Shown piece after piece: positions 53,489 to 61,222 of a stretch of 64,000 nt of DNA (its first letter is position 1; each line of letters starts with the position of its first letter). The DNA comes from Paenalcaligenes hominis (lineage in GTDB: Bacteria; Pseudomonadota; Gammaproteobacteria; Burkholderiales; Burkholderiaceae_B), in contig NZ_JAATIZ010000002.1 of assembly GCF_011927625.1 (NCBI RefSeq), forward strand, positions 310,001 through 374,000, written 5' to 3'. Below the pieces are notes generated by a model. That model had not been told where the DNA came from and did no database searches. It saw only the letters and a program-made list of their open reading frames with translations. The position numbers and the translations under genes are program-made.

Positions 53489-54013
53489 ATGCTGCACTCT
53501 ACGCAATTACACACATGGCTTAAACCCTTAGGTATTGCATTGGCTTGCTTTTTTCTCAACACGTCCAATGCCCAAGAAGCCCCTCCCGACGACGCTGAAC
53601 CCAGTACTGCCTCTGTGCTCGATGCCTTCCCTGCCCCCCAGTCTGGCTACACGCGTCATGTCATTCATCTGCCCATTGGCAATTATGAAAACAATCTCAA
53701 AATAGAGCTCTTAGCAGGAAAAGTCCAAGAAACGGACTGCAACCCTAGCCATTACACCGGCCAATTTGAAGAAAAAATCCTAGAGGGCTGGGGCTACAAC
53801 TATTACGAACTTAAAAACGTAGAGGGCCCTGCCAGCACTAAAATGGCCTGTCCCGATGACAAACAGTCTTTGCAGTTTGTTCCTGTCCAAAGTAACGGTT
53901 CATTATTACAATATAATAGCAATTTGCCCGTTGTGGTGTATTTACCCGAGGGGCTTGAATTACGTTGGCGGACTTGGGTCGCTACGCCTTATAACACCGC
54001 CTTAACTGAATAA
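53489..54013 (+). CDS. eco: ecotin, periplasmic serine protease inhibitor
   Basis: 174 residues with a signal peptide (CFFLNTSNAQ). The mature domain aligns with E. coli ecotin: LKIELLAGKVQETDCN, KILEGWGYNYYELKNV, STKMACPDDKQ, LQYNSNLPVVVYLPEGLELRWRTWVATP. The reactive loop reads Ser116-Thr117-Lys118-Met119-Ala-Cys121, so P1 is Lys where E. coli has Met84. Cys84 and Cys121 match the ecotin disulfide. The stop abuts the LrgA-like start, forming an operon. Confidence 0.93.
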   Translation: MLHSTQLHTWLKPLGIALACFFLNTSNAQEAPPDDAEPSTASVLDAFPAPQSGYTRHVIHLPIGNYENNLKIELLAGKVQETDCNPSHYTGQFEEKILEGWGYNYYELKNVEGPASTKMACPDDKQSLQFVPVQSNGSLLQYNSNLPVVVYLPEGLELRWRTWVATPYNTALTE

Positions 54014-54376
54014 ATGGCTTTTATTATTGCTTTTATGACCCTGCTGCTGTTTCAGCTGGCAGGAGAGATGCTTGTGCACCTTTTTGCTATTCCTTTGCCT
54101 GGCCCATTAGCTGGCATGCTATTACTGTTGCTGGCTCTTATTATACGTAAGCGTGTACCGCCTGCTTTGGCCACCACATCGAGTTGGCTCGTTTCGCATT
54201 TAATGCTGCTTTTTATTCCGGCGGTAGCAGGTGTGATGGCGTCGTTTGGACAACTCAAAAAAGAATGGTTGCCTTTTATCGTAGCGGGGGTAGTAGGCAC
54301 ACTGATTACTCAGATAATCACTGCTTATTGTTTATCTTGGTTTTTAAAACGCCGCCGTTCTCATGAGTCCATCTAG
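54014..54376 (+). CDS. CidA/LrgA family membrane protein
   Basis: 120 residues, four transmembrane segments: MAFIIAFMTLLLFQLAGEMLVHLFAIPLPGPLAGMLLLLLALI and VSHLMLLFIPAVAGVMASF. This family was first described as holin-like and also takes part in pyruvate or glycolate transport with LrgB-type partners. The ATG directly follows the ecotin stop, and the end overlaps the LrgB gene by 14 bases. Confidence 0.9.
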   Translation: MAFIIAFMTLLLFQLAGEMLVHLFAIPLPGPLAGMLLLLLALIIRKRVPPALATTSSWLVSHLMLLFIPAVAGVMASFGQLKKEWLPFIVAGVVGTLITQIITAYCLSWFLKRRRSHESI

Positions 54377-55100
54377 TATTAGTTCCATCTGGAGTGCCTT
54401 ACAAACTAGCCCATTGTTATGGCTAACTATCACGCTTGTGGTGTATATCATTAGCGTTAAACTGTATCAACGTCTCCGTCAGAATCCATTGGTTTTGCCT
54501 GTGTTTACATCCGTGTGTGTAATAGTTAGTTTATTACTCATCACTAAAACAGACTATGAGACCTATTTTTCTGGGGTACAGCTGCTTCACTTTTTAGTTG
54601 GACCCGCTACAGTAGGCTTGGCTATTCCGCTTTATCATCAATTACCTAAGCTAGTTGCTTTATGGCGTCCCTTAAGTATTAGCTTAATTATTGGCGCACT
54701 AACCGGGCTATTAAGCAGTGCTTTGCTTACCGTAAGTCTAGGCGCTAGCCCAGAACTTATCATCTCGCTACTACCCAAATCCACGACCATGCCTATTGCT
54801 ATGGCGATTTCAGAGCACTTTGGTGGCAACCCGTCGTTGACTGCTGTATCTGTTGCCTTAACGGGCATTATTGGCAGTGTGATTGCACTACCCGTCTTTT
54901 ACTTGCTGCGTATTGATGAACCCGCTGCTAGAGGGGTGGCAATGGGCGTCTCGGCGCATGCTATTGGCACCGCACGCTTAATTCAAGTTGACGAGGGCAT
55001 GGGCGCTTTTTCTGCTTTAGCGATGAGTGTAACCGGGGTACTAACGGCATTATTTATGCCGTTTATCGTCCAAGCCTTGGCAGCGCTGCAGTGGTTTTGA
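54363..55100 (+). CDS. LrgB/CidB family membrane protein
   Basis: 245 residues, about six to seven hydrophobic segments. HFLVGPATVGLAIPLYHQLPKL, LLPKSTTMPIAMAISEHFGGNPSLTAVSVALTGIIGSV and GVAMGVSAHAIGTARLIQVDEGMGAFSALAMSVTGVLTAL are diagnostic. Partner of the LrgA-like protein. Its TGA lies within the terminal TTGA of the adjacent insertion element; excision in silico leaves the same stop codon. Confidence 0.9.
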   Translation: MSPSSISSIWSALQTSPLLWLTITLVVYIISVKLYQRLRQNPLVLPVFTSVCVIVSLLLITKTDYETYFSGVQLLHFLVGPATVGLAIPLYHQLPKLVALWRPLSISLIIGALTGLLSSALLTVSLGASPELIISLLPKSTTMPIAMAISEHFGGNPSLTAVSVALTGIIGSVIALPVFYLLRIDEPAARGVAMGVSAHAIGTARLIQVDEGMGAFSALAMSVTGVLTALFMPFIVQALAALQWF

Positions 55101-55250
55101 CATCCTCCCCCGCCTAAAGGCCGGGGATTCCTACAGCGCTCAAGGGAGGCATTGAGCCCCCAGAGTCGCTTCGGTGGGTTCCTGCTGCTGGCGGCATGAC
55201 TGCACCGCTCACTTCACAGGCGAACTGGGCGTGTCCCGCCCTTAATACAT
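55097..55250 (-). ncRNA. predicted omega RNA (reRNA) of tnpB at the element's right end
   Basis: In IS200/IS605 elements the tnpB 3' end and right-end hairpin encode a guide RNA whose last bases come from flanking DNA. The tnpB stop (55114) lies within the right-end hairpin (55108-55126). The guide would begin just outside at 55096 and read into the end of lrgB. 5' boundary unknown; the interval is only indicative. Confidence 0.45.
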
Positions 55251-56358
55251 TGATCGCACCAACCACATCGGCATGCTCCTCGAAACTGCATTGCACACAG
55301 GCGAAGGCCGCTTGCGTAAGGCGATTTGCTTTGCTGCAATGCCCACATTCAGGGCAGGTCTGACTGGTGTAGTGCGGTGGTACAGCGACAAGCCAACCTC
55401 CTACCCACGCCATTTTGTACTCTAGTTGACGGCGGAACTCGAACCACCCTTGATCCAAGATGGCTTTATTCAGACCGGACTTGGCCCGAACGTTTCGCCC
55501 CGGTGCATCTGCTGTGCCTGCTGCCGACTTGCTCATGTGGCGTACCTGCAAGTCCTCGATACACACCATCGCGTGGTTTTGGCTGATAGCGGTCGTGGCT
55601 TTATGTAGGTAGTCGCGGCGGGCGTTGCCGATGCGGGAGTGAATACGCTGGACGCGGGCTTTCGCCTTTTTCCAGTTGTGGCTGAATTTGATTTTGCGGC
55701 TTAATGCTTGCTGCGCTTTACGCAGGGCGGTTTCGTGCCGCTTGAAACGGTTGAGCGGTGCATAGTACGTGCCGTCTGAGAGCGTGGCAAACCGTGCCAC
55801 ACCCATATCGATGCCAACCGCTGACGTGCCCTGCGGAACCGGTGGCTCGACGTCACGTTCGGTCTGGATGCTGATGAACCATTTGCCCGCTTTATGACTT
55901 ACCGTGACATTTTTCACCGTGCCCAGTACCTCGCGGCTGTTGCGGTAGCGTACCCAGCCCAGTTTCGGCAGAAAGATACGACTGTTTTCCTGATCGAGTT
56001 GGCATCCTTGCGGGTAGCGGAAACGGTCTGACTGGCCTTTTTTCTTGAAGCAGGGAAAAGCGGCGCGTTTGGCAAAGAAATTCTTGTAGGCACGCTCGAG
56101 GTCTTTAAGCGTTTGTTGCAAGCACTGGCTTGGCGCGTGTTTCAGCCACTCTGTTTCCTTATCCTTCTTCCAAGCGGGCAGGAAATTAGCCAGAACGGTA
56201 TAGCTGAATTTCGTCGTGCTGTCGGCGGCATAACGGTCTTTTTGCCATGCCAACGCCCTATTGAACACGAAACGACACGCACCAGCAAAGCGGCGCATAT
56301 CGCGTCGCTGAGCGCCGTTAGGCTTGAGTTCGTATTGATAGGCTTGCAATCGTTTCAT
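55114..56358 (-). CDS. tnpB: TnpB, RNA-guided nuclease (IS605 OrfB)
   Basis: 414 residues from ATG 56358 (MKRLQAYQYELKPN), the standard family start; the longer open frame is a shadow crossing tnpA. The RuvC-like catalytic residues are intact: Asp184 (VGIDMGVARF), Glu268 (CIEDL) and Asp364 (EHADVVGAIN). Zinc-finger cysteines are 335, 338, 354 and 357. The protein looks functional, so RNA-guided cleavage activity is possible. TnpB homologues are ancestors of Cas12 nucleases. Confidence 0.93.
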   Translation of the reverse strand: MKRLQAYQYELKPNGAQRRDMRRFAGACRFVFNRALAWQKDRYAADSTTKFSYTVLANFLPAWKKDKETEWLKHAPSQCLQQTLKDLERAYKNFFAKRAAFPCFKKKGQSDRFRYPQGCQLDQENSRIFLPKLGWVRYRNSREVLGTVKNVTVSHKAGKWFISIQTERDVEPPVPQGTSAVGIDMGVARFATLSDGTYYAPLNRFKRHETALRKAQQALSRKIKFSHNWKKAKARVQRIHSRIGNARRDYLHKATTAISQNHAMVCIEDLQVRHMSKSAAGTADAPGRNVRAKSGLNKAILDQGWFEFRRQLEYKMAWVGGWLVAVPPHYTSQTCPECGHCSKANRLTQAAFACVQCSFEEHADVVGAINVLRAGHAQFACEVSGAVMPPAAGTHRSDSGGSMPPLSAVGIPGL

Positions 56359-56379
56359 GCTAAGAATTATACTTAGTCT

Positions 56380-56865
56380 ATGAAGAAAAACAACGCCATT
56401 AGACGCGGTAGACACTGTGTTTTTAACATGCACGTTCACTTGGTCTTTGTGACAAAGTACCGCGGTGGTGTGTTCACCAAAGAAATTCTTGACGACTTGC
56501 GTGACCTCTTTGCGGGCGTCTGTTCGGACTTTGAGGCAGAATTGGTAGAGTTCGACGGTGAGGATGACCATGTTCACTTGTTGGTCAACTATCCCCCCCA
56601 GGTCGCCGTGTCGGCACGGGTAAATAGTTTGAAAGGCGTATCAAGCCGGATGATTCGCAAAAAGACGTATCCGAGCCTTCACAACAAACTCTGGGGTGGC
56701 GCCCTCTGGTCGCCGAGCTACTTTGCCGGAAGCTGTGGCGGTGCGCCTATCGAGATCGTCCGACAATACATTGAGCAACAACAGACGCCAAGCGGATACG
56801 AAGACGCTAGCGCGTCCGCGCTATTCATCTGCGCCCTGAACGGCGGGGTTTTCCGCGCGATTTGA
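56380..56865 (+). CDS. tnpA: TnpA, IS200/IS605 Y1 HUH transposase
   Basis: 161 residues. Catalyses single-strand excision and insertion. HUH motif His64-Val-His66 (DDHVHLLVNYP) and the catalytic Tyr130 (IEIVRQYIEQQ) are present; SSRMIRKK and LWGGALWSPSYFAGSCGGAP are typical. The final 25 residues run through the left-end hairpin, and its TGA (56863-56865) overlaps the presumed flanking target TTGA. Divergent from tnpB with 21 bases between the start codons. Confidence 0.92.
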   Translation: MKKNNAIRRGRHCVFNMHVHLVFVTKYRGGVFTKEILDDLRDLFAGVCSDFEAELVEFDGEDDHVHLLVNYPPQVAVSARVNSLKGVSSRMIRKKTYPSLHNKLWGGALWSPSYFAGSCGGAPIEIVRQYIEQQQTPSGYEDASASALFICALNGGVFRAI

Positions 56866-56870
56866 TAAAA

Positions 56871-57488
56871 CTATTTCCAATCGTCTCTATACACAAACTG
56901 CGGCATTTGCCAGTTAAACCGTAGCGCTAAAAAGCGCAATACTAGCCCAATGCCCATAGGTACTAACATACTGGCTAATTCAGGTAGCTCATAATGAATA
57001 GCCGCCATATATAGCCCCCCTGTAACCATCGATACACTGGCGTACATTTCTTTGCGAAACAATAACGGGATGTCATTACATAAAATGTCGCGCAACACCC
57101 CTCCTGCACACCCTGTCAACATCCCGCTTAGTAAGATAATGGTCACGGGCAACCCCATATCTATACCAATTTGACAGCCCAATACGGTAAAAGTCACTAA
57201 GCCCAACGCGTCTAGCGCTAAAAATAACTTGTGTAAGTGCCGCATCATACGTGCCGTAAAAGCCGTAAATAAAGCGGCACCAGCAGTCATCCATAGGTAT
57301 TCAGGGTGCGCCACCCAAACGAGCGGATAATGCCCTAGCAGTACATCACGTACAGAGCCCCCACCTAATGCGGTAATGCAAGCAATAACACAGACCCCCA
57401 CCCAGTCCATGTCTCGTCGCCCAGCGGCTAAAGCCGCTGTCATGGCTTCTGCGGTAATAGCGATTAGATAGAAAATAAGGAGCATCAT
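56871..57488 (-). CDS. TRIC-type cation channel (UPF0126, YicG-like)
   Basis: 205 residues with about seven transmembrane segments in two repeats: ALAAGRRDMDWVGVCVIACITALGGGSVRDVLLG and GLPVTIILLSGMLTGCAGGVLRDILCNDIPLLFRKEMYA carry the two GGxxRD motifs. Prokaryotic TRIC channels pass potassium or sodium. It overlaps the AmpG-like gene by four bases, and its stop is only five bases from the insertion element. Confidence 0.87.
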   Translation of the reverse strand: MMLLIFYLIAITAEAMTAALAAGRRDMDWVGVCVIACITALGGGSVRDVLLGHYPLVWVAHPEYLWMTAGAALFTAFTARMMRHLHKLFLALDALGLVTFTVLGCQIGIDMGLPVTIILLSGMLTGCAGGVLRDILCNDIPLLFRKEMYASVSMVTGGLYMAAIHYELPELASMLVPMGIGLVLRFLALRFNWQMPQFVYRDDWK

Positions 57489-58723
57489 AACGTTTCGTGC
57501 TTATCCATAGAAATAATCGCGGCGCGTTTACTCCATAAAAGCCATAAGCCAGGTAGCGCCAACACCACGGTGACTAGGAAAAAAACAGGCCAACCTAATG
57601 ATTCAACTAACGGCGGTGTTAATGGCCCCGCTAAATAAGTGCGCCCTACTGCAGATAAAGCCGAGAGTAAAGCAAACTGAGTCGCCGAAAACTGTTGATT
57701 ACATAGCGCCATAAGCAACGCCACAAAGGCGGCGGTGCCCATTCCCCCACAGAGATTCTCTAGGGCAACAACAGCCCCCATCCAAAATAAGCTTTGATCG
57801 CTAATGGCTAAATACCAATAGCCTAGGTTGGATACGGCCTGCAATAGCCCAAACAGCATTAATGATCTAAATAAACCCAGACGATCCATGAGCGCACCGC
57901 CGATTAATGCGCCAATAATGGTGGCGGCCAAGCCAAATATTTTGTTAATGGTGCCAACTTCTGAGACACTGAAGCCTGCGCCACGGATCAAAAAAGTGGT
58001 GGATAACGCCCCCGCAAAGGCATCGCCTAGTTTATAAAGGACAATCAATACCAAAATGCTAAGGGCTTCGGGTCGTTTAAAAAACTCGACCAGCGGCTCG
58101 ATGACCGCTAAACGTAAAGTCCGGGGCGGTGCTACGGTGACTTCGGGTTCGGGAGCTAATAGCGTAGCAAATACACAAACGGCCATGACTCCCCCCATCA
58201 TCATGTACATGCCGTTCCAACCAAGCCATTGGTCAGCAATAACCAGAGCCAAGCCACTAGAAAAAATCATCGCTAAGCGATAGCCCAAGACTTTTACCGC
58301 CGCCCCCGCTGCCCGCTCATTGTTGCGGAGCACGTCAGTACTGTAGGCATCAAATGCAATGTCTTGGGTTGCTGACATAAAGGCGACGAACACCGCCACT
58401 AAGGCGATCCAACCTAATTGCTCTGAGGGATTAAACAAGCCCATCAAAAAAATGGACGCAGCCAATACAAGCTGACTCAGGGCAATCCAGCCGCGTCGGC
58501 GTCCTAATAAAGGAACGGCATACCGATCAATAAGCGGTGCCCATAAAAACTTTAATGTATAAGCCGACCCCACCAAGGTTAAAAAACCAATTTGCGTCAG
58601 TGGCGCATTGGCGACTGTGGCCCACGCTTGTAACGTGCCACTCGTCAGTGCCAGAGGTAATCCGCTGGCAAATCCGAGGATGAGTAAAGGGAAAACACGA
58701 GAGCTTAGATAGACATGGGACAC
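57485..58723 (-). CDS. ampG: AmpG-family muropeptide permease (MFS)
   Basis: 412 residues, 12 transmembrane helices. PLLILGFASGLPLALTSGTLQAWATVA and FLTLVGSAYTLKFLWAPLIDRYAVPLLGRRRGWI are the AmpG core, with ATQDIAFDAYSTDVL. Imports anhydro-muropeptides from peptidoglycan turnover into the cytoplasm. A lytic transglycosylase producing such fragments is also in the window. Follows metW after 12 bases. Confidence 0.87.
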   Translation of the reverse strand: MSHVYLSSRVFPLLILGFASGLPLALTSGTLQAWATVANAPLTQIGFLTLVGSAYTLKFLWAPLIDRYAVPLLGRRRGWIALSQLVLAASIFLMGLFNPSEQLGWIALVAVFVAFMSATQDIAFDAYSTDVLRNNERAAGAAVKVLGYRLAMIFSSGLALVIADQWLGWNGMYMMMGGVMAVCVFATLLAPEPEVTVAPPRTLRLAVIEPLVEFFKRPEALSILVLIVLYKLGDAFAGALSTTFLIRGAGFSVSEVGTINKIFGLAATIIGALIGGALMDRLGLFRSLMLFGLLQAVSNLGYWYLAISDQSLFWMGAVVALENLCGGMGTAAFVALLMALCNQQFSATQFALLSALSAVGRTYLAGPLTPPLVESLGWPVFFLVTVVLALPGLWLLWSKRAAIISMDKHETL

Positions 58724-58735
58724 AGCGGCACCGAG

Positions 58736-59347
58736 TTAAGAGTGAGCAAATGGCGACTCAAACCGATAAACGGCCAATGTCCCCCGTAAACTGGGTAACC
58801 AATTCACTTCATTTTTACCATTAAAGACGACTCGGTCAGTAATACGTAGCCCTAAAGCCTTAGCGAGATCTTCAAAATCGCGTAAGGTACATAAGTGAAT
58901 ATTGGGTGTGTTGTACCACTCGTAAGGCATTTCTTTAGAGACAGGCATGCGGCCTGCCAAGATAGACAGTCCGTGGCTCCAGTGGCCAAAGTTAGGAAAA
59001 GATACGATGCCGTAGCGAGCTACCCGTGCCATTTCACGTAAGATGTGCTCAGTATTAAGCATGGACTGCAAAGTTTTAGACAGCACAACTGTTTCAAAAT
59101 GCTGGTTTTCAAACAAGGCTAAACCTTCTTCGAGGTTTTGCTGCACCACCGCTACCCCACGGCGTACACTGGCGACCACGGCTTCAGGGTCGCGCTCTAT
59201 GCCCGTGCCATGCACCTGTTTTGTCTGCTGTAAGTAAGCAAGTAGTTTGCCATCGGCACAACCAAGATCTAACACATCGGATTTTGGTTGAATCCAACTG
59301 GCTATACGAATTAAGTCTGGACGTTGGGCTAAGCTTACTGCCGTCAT
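58736..59347 (-). CDS. metW: MetW, methyltransferase-like partner of MetX
   Basis: 203 residues. SAM-binding-like motif [56 protein letters not shown] is the MetW signature. In bacteria of this group MetW activates MetX in methionine synthesis. ATG 59347 overlaps the metX stop by four bases, indicating coupled translation. Confidence 0.93.
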   Translation of the reverse strand: MTAVSLAQRPDLIRIASWIQPKSDVLDLGCADGKLLAYLQQTKQVHGTGIERDPEAVVASVRRGVAVVQQNLEEGLALFENQHFETVVLSKTLQSMLNTEHILREMARVARYGIVSFPNFGHWSHGLSILAGRMPVSKEMPYEWYNTPNIHLCTLRDFEDLAKALGLRITDRVVFNGKNEVNWLPSLRGTLAVYRFESPFAHS

Positions 59348-60561
59348 GCCAATACTCCTGTTGTGCGTTGACGCGCACCCAACCCTAACTGTTCTGCAAT
59401 TTGGTCGTAATACCCTTGAACCACGCCGTGATAGCGTCTGTCGTCAAGTAAAAAAGCATCGTGGCCATGCGGAGCATCAATCTCGGCATAGGTCACACTG
59501 GTTTTGTTTTTTAACAACGCCTGCACTATTTCCCTAGAGCGCTCGGGCGTAAAACGCCAATCTGTCGTGAACGACACCACTAAGAAACGCGCTGTGACCT
59601 GCGCTAGACTGCGAGCCAAGTCACCCCCCACATGACGTGCGGGATCGAAATAATCTAGAGCACGGGTAATAAGTAAATACGTATTCGCGTCAAAGTATTT
59701 AGAAAATTTTTCACCTTGGTAGCGCAAATAGGACTCTACCTCGAACTCCACATCGTAGTTGTAACGATACTGACCACTATCATTTGGGTTGCGCTGAGCA
59801 CGACCGAATTTTTCAGCCATGACCTCATCGGATAAGTACGTGATATGGCCTAGCATGCGCGCTACGGATAGACCACGCTTAGGAACCGTTTGATACTTGT
59901 GGTAGTTGCCATCATAAAACTCGGGATCAGTAATAATGGCTCGACGCGCTACCTCGTTAAAAGCAATGTTTTGAGCACTTAATCGTGGTGTACTGGCAAT
60001 CACAATGCAGTTTACTAGACGATCGGGACAAGTAATAGCCCAGCTTAGGGCTTGCATGCCGCCTAATGAGCCACCCATCACGGCGGCAAATTTCTTTATA
60101 CCCAAGTAATCGGCTAAGCGGGCCTGAGCATGCACCCAGTCTTCTACCGTAAGCATTGGAAAACTGGCCCCCCAAGGCTCGCCGGTGACAGGGTTAATGG
60201 AGGCCGGCCCGGTTGAGCCAAAGCAAGAACCAATGTTGTTGACACCAATCACAAAAAAGCGATCGGTATCTAAGGCCTTGCCAGGCCCAACCATGTTATC
60301 CCACCAACCAATACTGTCAGGATTTTGCGCATCAAAGCCGGCCACATGATGAGAAGCATTAAGCGCGTGACAAATCAACACGGCATTGCTGCGGTCCGCA
60401 TTGAGTTGACCATAGGTTTGAATAGCGAGCTCATACTGCGGTAAAACGTGTCCGCTTGATAAATGCAGCGGCTCATCAAATTGGATGAACTCAGAGTGCA
60501 CTAGACCCACTGAGCCTTCGGGAATAGAAAAAGATGTATCAGTAGTAGATATTGAGACCAT
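59344..60561 (-). CDS. metX: homoserine O-acyltransferase (MetX)
   Basis: First committed step of methionine synthesis, acylating homoserine (acetyl or succinyl donor not fixed by eye). 405 residues of the alpha/beta-hydrolase fold. The nucleophile is in [15 protein letters not shown], with [10 protein letters not shown] supplying His and Asp near the C-terminus. The start has an AGAGG ribosome site embedded in a SAM-II-type RNA, so SAM should repress its translation. Confidence 0.94.
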   Translation of the reverse strand: MVSISTTDTSFSIPEGSVGLVHSEFIQFDEPLHLSSGHVLPQYELAIQTYGQLNADRSNAVLICHALNASHHVAGFDAQNPDSIGWWDNMVGPGKALDTDRFFVIGVNNIGSCFGSTGPASINPVTGEPWGASFPMLTVEDWVHAQARLADYLGIKKFAAVMGGSLGGMQALSWAITCPDRLVNCIVIASTPRLSAQNIAFNEVARRAIITDPEFYDGNYHKYQTVPKRGLSVARMLGHITYLSDEVMAEKFGRAQRNPNDSGQYRYNYDVEFEVESYLRYQGEKFSKYFDANTYLLITRALDYFDPARHVGGDLARSLAQVTARFLVVSFTTDWRFTPERSREIVQALLKNKTSVTYAEIDAPHGHDAFLLDDRRYHGVVQGYYDQIAEQLGLGARQRTTGVLA

Positions 60562-60567
60562 TTATGG

Positions 60568-60645
60568 ACCTCTTTAGCTGGATTTATGGAGCGCCCGCAA
60601 GCGGATCAAGCAAATCGGCGCCAACAATAATAACTAATGAGTTTA
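60568..60645 (-). ncRNA. SAM-II (SAM-alpha) riboswitch upstream of metX
   Basis: On the minus strand the leader contains the SAM-II pattern: GCGCC (60621-60617) then GATTTG, CCGCTTGC, the partner GGCGC (60595-60591), and AAATCCAGCTAAAGAGG. Helix P1 is GCGCC/GGCGC; the pseudoknot pairs GATTT with AAATC. The 3' part overlaps the AGAGG ribosome binding site (60573-60569) about eight bases before ATG, so SAM binding would hide it. SAM-II is best known from Alphaproteobacteria. Confidence 0.85.
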
Positions 60646-60833
60646 CCACCTTGAACGACAAAATACAGACGTAACTAGCAGCATTACGTCGGTGCTGCCT
60701 ACTGTGACAACTACGTAAGGATTAATACTAGACCCAAAACACTTGAATAATTTGTAGAAAAACACAAACATTAGACACTATGAGAAAACTTTAGATACAT
60801 TTTTACGATTTTTAGATTTAAGGATGCAATAAG

Positions 60834-61073
60834 ATGAGAAAAAGACCCTTAAGCCCTAAAGAAAGAGAATGTTTGTACTGGGTTGCTTTAGGTAAAACCT
60901 CCGAGGAAATCAGCCACATCTTAGGACTAAGCCCTCATACTGTTAATTTTCATATTCGCAACTGCTTTATTAAGCTCAATGTCTCTAGCCGACCCGCAGC
61001 CATAGCTAAGGCACTGGCTCACTCTTTATTGGCTTTACCCGAATCCTCGCCAGTCGTCTCTAGACGTTCTTAA
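60834..61073 (+). CDS. stand-alone LuxR-type HTH regulator
   Basis: 79 residues consisting almost wholly of a GerE/LuxR helix-turn-helix: LSPKERECLYWVALGKTSEEISHILGLSPHTVNFHIRNCFIKLNVSSRPAAIAKAL. There is no autoinducer-binding or receiver domain, so ligand sensing is not expected. No partner gene can be named. Divergent from metX (leader between), 150 bases upstream of gshA. Confidence 0.82.
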   Translation: MRKRPLSPKERECLYWVALGKTSEEISHILGLSPHTVNFHIRNCFIKLNVSSRPAAIAKALAHSLLALPESSPVVSRRS

Positions 61074-61222
61074 CTCTAGTTTAATCAGCCCCTTACTCGC
61101 CATATAAAAAAGGGTTTTCATTGCAACTGATAACCCTTGTACCTGCCAGATGTCTTTCCCTTTATTCTCAATGCGCATTACAATCAACGGCATATTTAGC
61201 CAGTTATAAGCGAACTTAGGTA

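Larger units (their letters stand above)
55097..56861. mobile_element. IS200/IS605-family insertion sequence (tnpB and tnpA divergent)
   Basis: A 1.77 kb element wedged between the convergent lrgB-like and yicG-like genes. TnpB (minus) and TnpA (plus) are transcribed divergently, as in IS608. The tetranucleotide TTGA (TCAA on the other strand) occurs at both junctions (55097-55100 and 56862-56865), and TCAA is the right-end cleavage site in IS608. Subterminal hairpins, as expected for this family, are CCCCGCC-TAAA-GGCCGGGG at 55108-55126 and GCGG-GGTTTT-CCGC at 56843-56856. Exact ends are inferred from these features. Confidence 0.75.

Noticed and set aside
56359-56577. longer N-terminus for TnpB
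   Set aside because: The extra 73 codons run through tnpA on the opposite strand; ATG 56358 is the family start.
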